Source: Podila epigama (Eukaryota; Mortierellomycota; Mortierellomycetes; Mortierellales; Mortierellaceae). Taken from it: a stretch of DNA of 13,949 nt. The position numbers and the translations under genes are program-made. Shown here in pieces: positions 10,501-13,949 of the stretch. Where the stretch lies: positions 1-13,949 of the forward strand of contig JAAAVE010000758.1 of the NCBI GenBank assembly GCA_015679605.1. The letters are read 5' to 3'. The notes beneath the pieces were generated by a model. It had not been told where the DNA came from, did not search any database, and saw nothing but the letters and a program-made list of their open reading frames with translations. Each line of letters starts with the position of its first letter. Position 1 is the first letter of the stretch.

Positions 10501-11425
10501 CATCACCAGCCAACACACCTATTCCAACTACTGGAAGCAACGGAATGGTCTTGGGTGGGAATACATCTTCAGCGAACGGACTTCAGATTGCGACTAGCTC
10601 TAGCAATGCGAACGGCCATTCTGTTAATCGTTACTCTTCAGCCCTGGCGGCCGTTGAGCAGAATGAGGGGCTGAATGATGAAGGAAGTGGATGGGGTAAT
10701 GAGGACGATGATCTTTTTGAAGACAATGGTTTTGAACCAATGGAGAGCTTTGAGCCCGCAACACCGTCACCAAAGCCAACTTCTGCAACAATGAAGCCTA
10801 CAGGTGCTCCTCAACGGCCCCCCACGAATGCCCACTCTTCAATGAGCCTTGGAGGCGGTAAACCATCAGGCAGACTAGGAATTGGTTCCTTGGAGCCAGG
10901 TAAGATAGAGAGATCACTTTCGTTGTTGTTGTTATTGTTGTTTTTTTGCCCTCGTCCTTTTCTCAATCTTGAAAGTTGAACGCTTGAACACTGAACGATG
11001 CCGAACCTTTCTTCCTGATCCACTTTAGCCAACTCATCCGTCGATGCATGGGGTGGAGATGATGATGATTTGATTAATAATCTGATGGGTGGTCGACCAG
11101 CATCTTTGGGGTCTGCCAAGTCAACGAGCCGACCTTCTTCAGTAGCCTCAGGATCTGTGCCAGCAACAGGCTCGACCACTACTAAGCCGGCCTCCACAGG
11201 ATTTGTCCGCAACGAAGAAAAGGCTGCAGAACTAGCAAGGAAGCGTGAAGAACGCCGACAGGTACGATGCCAAACTTGAGCTCTTTTTCATTTTTTCCCC
11301 ATTCTTCTTCCTTGCGTGATCTCTCTACATTGTTGCTGACATTGTCAATTATTGATGTTTAATAGAGGATGGCCGAGGCTAAAGAGAAGAGGAGCCAGTC
11401 GACTCTTGGGGCCAAAAAGATTTAA
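7577..11425 (+). CDS. SCY1-like pseudokinase (SCYL1/Cex1 family), COPI trafficking factor
   Basis: Thirteen exons (7577-7720, 7823-7960, 8090-8197, 8288-8434, 8531-8610, 8708-9296, 9410-9613, 9731-9821, 9918-9999, 10117-10189, 10320-10899, 11029-11261, 11366-11425) give 842 residues; human SCYL1 has 808. The family binds coatomer and supports Golgi-to-ER retrieval; yeast Cex1 also has a role in tRNA export. Residues 1 to about 280 form a kinase fold without catalytic residues: the VAIK Lys is replaced (VSIL, 54-57), HRD reads HGN (144-146), DFG reads GGF (163-165), while the APE-like RYAPPE (190-195) remains. HEAT repeats follow to about 550, with the family hallmark KMFSSTDRAIR. TWAGWAVSSITKKL starts at 582. 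The tail has acidic Trp motifs at 677 and 753 and a charged, probably helical C-terminus ending AKKI, not a canonical KKXX. The 5' splice sites of introns 4 and 5 were chosen by homology among alternatives. Confidence 0.95.
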
Positions 11426-11668
11426 GCATCGCGTTATGAGCAAGAAAACAAAATTCAGTCCTGTTAATAATATGATATACACAATTGTTCTCTGTATTTG
11501 GACGTGCATGTGGGAGACAATGCGCGTGAGACATGCGAGCTTTATTATTAATGCACAGGTGTAGGGTCGGTGTTGGGGCCACAAAGTGACAAGTCATTAT
11601 CGTAACAGGTGGTTCTTAGCAAAGGCCATTATTGCAATTACATTTTTTGTTTGGGTGTTTTTTTTTTT
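11426..11668. other. Convergent 3' intergenic region between SCYL1 and syntaxin 18
   Basis: Only 243 bp separate the stop codons of two converging genes, so their 3' UTRs probably abut or overlap. AATAAA on the minus strand (TTTATT at 11541-11546) lies about 125 bp past the syntaxin stop. No canonical hexamer is visible for SCYL1; an AATAAT near 11466 is the nearest candidate. A T-tract at about 11659-11670 touches the syntaxin stop. Confidence 0.5.
11541..11546 (-). terminator. Possible polyadenylation signal AATAAA for the syntaxin gene
   Basis: The plus-strand TTTATT reads AATAAA on the sense strand of the syntaxin gene, about 125 bp after its stop codon. It rests on hexamer and distance alone. 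Confidence 0.4.
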
Positions 11669-13527
11669 TTAGTCATACCAGTCCAAGAAAAGGAGGACAA
11701 AGCTATGTAAGAAAAAGAAAATAATAGCAACCGGTTAAAAAAAAACATATCATTTGTCTATGCATTTTCCATCACATTATGAACCTGGTATGTGGCACAT
11801 TGTTGCTAACCTTGCGAGAATGAGGAAGAACAGAATCCACTTTCGAGTGCCGTCATTTCTCTTCCCTGCCTTGATAAGCTGCTCGTTTCCTGCCGAGATG
11901 TGATCAATGGCTGTAAGTGCGTCTTCGTGCAACCTGTTGGTCTGCTGTGTCTGTACCTCGAGGCGTTCCTGAATGGTAGAATGTAATGAAGATAACTCCA
12001 TCATTGAGGATTCGATTTGTCTAGAGTTGATGTCAAGACAAGAAAGAATCAAGTAAGTGAAGTAATTCTAGCAATGATAGCTCAGACGTCAACAGATCTC
12101 TGCTCTTCCTGTTTGCCATGTTTTCTTCACGCGTACTTGACTTGATTGAGTTCAGTTTCCAGTCTCTGCACGATATTCTCATTTTCCATTTCAAGCATCT
12201 GCCGCTCTTCAGCGGTCAAGTTCTTTTCAAAGTCATCTTCTTCTTCGACATGCTCCAGCGGCCCATGGTTTTGATGGCGATTGAAATTAGATGCTGATGA
12301 CTGTTGGTAAAACTGTGATGACGAGTAGCCGGTTGCTGCATCCACTTTGCTCGACCCAATTGTTCCTGCCGCGGCTGATCGGGATGACGGCTCAGGAGCG
12401 GCGCCAGGTATATTTGATGATGGCAGTTGATTGCGACGCGTCAAGCCCGTAGCGCCTCCTGATCCTTCGAGACCATTTCTTCCGCCACCCGAGCCACTAT
12501 TAGTTCCCAAAGAGGTTGGCTTTGGAAGGGCCTTGAAAAGCGAGCTATCAATGAGCGGTATGTCAGTTCAATGAGGTTCATTTTATACATATCACAGCCT
12601 TATTCCACTTTCCTCCTTATTTGGCAAAGATTTACCTTTCTCGTTTCTCCATCTCTCGAGCCATCCTCGCCTGATGTTGATCCTTGTGAAGTGTGGCCAA
12701 GCCAGCCAAACGTTCGTTGAGGTACAGCACGACACCCTGTCGATGTTGTGCCAAATTATCGACACCTCCAGATGGTCCTCCAACTGCTGCCATGAGTTGC
12801 GTCAATCCTGCTGCAAGCAGTCCACCAGCTGCATGGGTGTTTTTTTGCTGCTGCTTTCTCCGTTCTGAGTTTTTTTTGAAGGGGCGAGAAGATATTGTAA
12901 CACGGTTAGGCGTGTACTTGACAGTGTAATTCCTGACTAGCTTTGAAATACATAAATATGTATAAAATACCTTGCTCAAGTCTTTCCAGATCTTCAATGG
13001 CGCCCTTGATTTGCATCATCATGACCCTGACTTGAGTATCGATACTATCTCGGTCCTTATCCGAGAGTGTGTTTAGAGATGAAACTGCGTCTAAAAGATT
13101 CTGCAATGCTTTGGATGATGTCGAAATGGTTGCGTGTTGGTGTTTGGGTATAGAGTCTGATCGTTGAGGGAGTCTTAATCCGTTCATGCCAGTGTTGCGC
13201 GAGAGGTTGAGATAGGCTGGTCGAATCGTGATGATAAACGCGCGTAGGTCTGCCATGGTCTTGGACTATTGTTTGCGCGATTCCACAGAGATTTTTTTTC
13301 TTTTAAGTAGTATGTTACAAAAATTATAGCTCATTATCATCTCCACTCAAGAGAAAATAAAAAAACCTTGGCTTTTTCTGTACAATTTGATGGGCTTCTT
13401 TGAGCCAAGCGTCTGGTGTAGCTTTTGGTGGACGAGTTTTCACAGTGGCAGTAGGCCGAGGAACAACAGTCCCGGACGCGGTTATCTCGGCGACCGTTGC
13501 ACGGAAAGCCTGGGTGAGGTCTGGCAT
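11669..13527 (-). CDS. Syntaxin-18/Ufe1-type Qa-SNARE of the endoplasmic reticulum
   Basis: Six exons (13527-13384, 13265-12971, 12864-12636, 12544-12137, 12020-11811, 11702-11669) give 439 residues, longer than human STX18 (335) because of Gly/Ala/Ser-rich linkers. The family is the ER-resident Qa-SNARE for fusion of COPI vesicles returning from the Golgi. The N-terminus (MPDLTQAFRATV) and the WLKEAHQI-SKTMADLRAFI junction match the family start, which is why ATG 13527 is chosen over the in-frame ATG at 13256. A conserved acidic segment (LTAEERQMLEMEN) precedes the SNARE helix, about residues 360-415, whose zero-layer glutamine is probably Gln385 (TQQTNR). A C-terminal anchor (about 420-436) ends in LLFLDWYD, the family's characteristic tail; the 34-nt last exon supplies it. 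The protein should be tail-anchored with its bulk in the cytosol. It converges on the SCYL1 gene. All junctions keep frame. Confidence 0.95.
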
Positions 13528-13588
13528 TGCTCTGAATTCAATATTGTTGAAAAACTGTAATGCGACTGATTAGGATTGAGAGAATGAA

Positions 13589-13626
13589 GGAATGGATAAT
13601 GGAGGAATGGAGGAATGGAGGAATGG
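13589..13626. repeat. Short tandem repeat of 8-bp unit GGAATGGA
   Basis: Two full units (13604-13619) and a 7-base partial unit (13620-13626) are perfect, with degenerate copies back to about 13589. It lies 60-100 bp upstream of the syntaxin start codon, so it falls in that gene's promoter or 5' UTR. It may be only a polymorphic microsatellite. Confidence 0.75.
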
Positions 13627-13927
13627 GGCGAAAGTTGGACACGAATTGAGTGCGCATTTGGTACTTTCATGCTGGAATGATAAGTTATATCGAAATTAAG
13701 GGGTGTGAAACCATTCCCACACGCCGCGAACCGGCTCGCACATTTCCTCATTTCATGCATCCGAATTTCAAAAGCTCACATTCGTCCCTCACACTTGCTT
13801 TCCTCTAGTATTTCACCAGATACCCCCACCCTCACCTTGTGCCCCAATCCCAACCCTCGTTAACATCCAAACAAGACAACATGAAGAAAAAAGTACCTTC
13901 CAACAATTGTCTACAAGCACGCTCGCG

Positions 13928-13949
13928 CCCCCCCCCCCCCCCCTTTTTT
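13928..13949. repeat. C16-T6 homopolymer run at the window edge
   Basis: Sixteen C followed by six T close the window. Such a run often marks where short-read assembly stopped, so base counts here and the true continuation are doubtful. Confidence 0.85.

Larger units (their letters stand above)
13528..13949. promoter_or_regulatory. Upstream region of the syntaxin gene, to the window edge
   Basis: These 422 bp hold the syntaxin promoter on the minus strand. From about 13760 the plus strand becomes C/T-rich, then CAA-rich (CATCCAAACAAGACAAC), directly before an ATG at 13881. That pattern resembles the 5' leader of a divergent plus-strand gene. The reading frame after it (MKKKVPSNNC) runs into the edge homopolymer after about 20 codons, so no coding call is made. 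Confidence 0.4.

Noticed and set aside
10925-10945. Antisense poly-Asn frame over SCYL1 intron 11
   Set aside because: It is produced by a GTT/GTTATT repeat within the intron; no other support for coding.
13254-13256. ATG at 13256 as the syntaxin start
   Set aside because: An upstream exon (13527-13384) supplies the family's conserved N-terminus and splices in phase, so this Met is internal.

Overview
The window looks like ordinary nuclear DNA of a filamentous fungus. Five complete protein genes can be assembled by splicing: 28 short introns (78-130 nt), all GT-AG, with every exon junction keeping frame. An early-diverging lineage (Mortierellomycota or Mucoromycota) is my guess from the gene style and intron load; no taxonomic search was possible. 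I see no rRNA, tRNA, transposon, CRISPR array or bacterial-type operon.

Layout, left to right. At 1-150 there may be the 3' end of a plus-strand gene cut by the window edge. At 443-1138 (minus) lies a two-exon gene for a mitochondrial large-subunit ribosomal protein of the mL59 type. At 1500-3519 (minus) is a three-exon gene for a secreted glyoxal oxidase-type copper radical oxidase with an eight-cysteine, hevein-like N-terminal module. A 474-bp divergent intergenic region follows. At 3994-7357 (plus) is a nine-exon MSH4 gene, the meiotic MutS homologue. At 7577-11425 (plus) is a thirteen-exon SCY1-like pseudokinase (SCYL1/Cex1 family). At 11669-13527 (minus), converging on it, is a six-exon syntaxin-18/Ufe1 ER Qa-SNARE. 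The last 422 bases hold the syntaxin promoter, a short tandem repeat, a possible divergent gene start and a C16-T6 homopolymer at the edge.

How the genes relate. Most neighbours appear unrelated, as is usual in fungal genomes: mitochondrial translation, extracellular peroxide production and meiotic recombination. The exception is the convergent SCYL1-syntaxin 18 pair, since both families act in COPI-dependent Golgi-to-ER retrieval. MSH4 has intact ATPase motifs, which argues that the organism keeps the meiotic crossover machinery.

I found no convincing new biological system. The points most worth a second look are the His-substituted hevein-like module on the oxidase, two acidic tryptophan motifs in the SCYL1 tail, the SCYL1-syntaxin neighbourhood, and a hydrophobic unassigned reading frame between the oxidase and MSH4.
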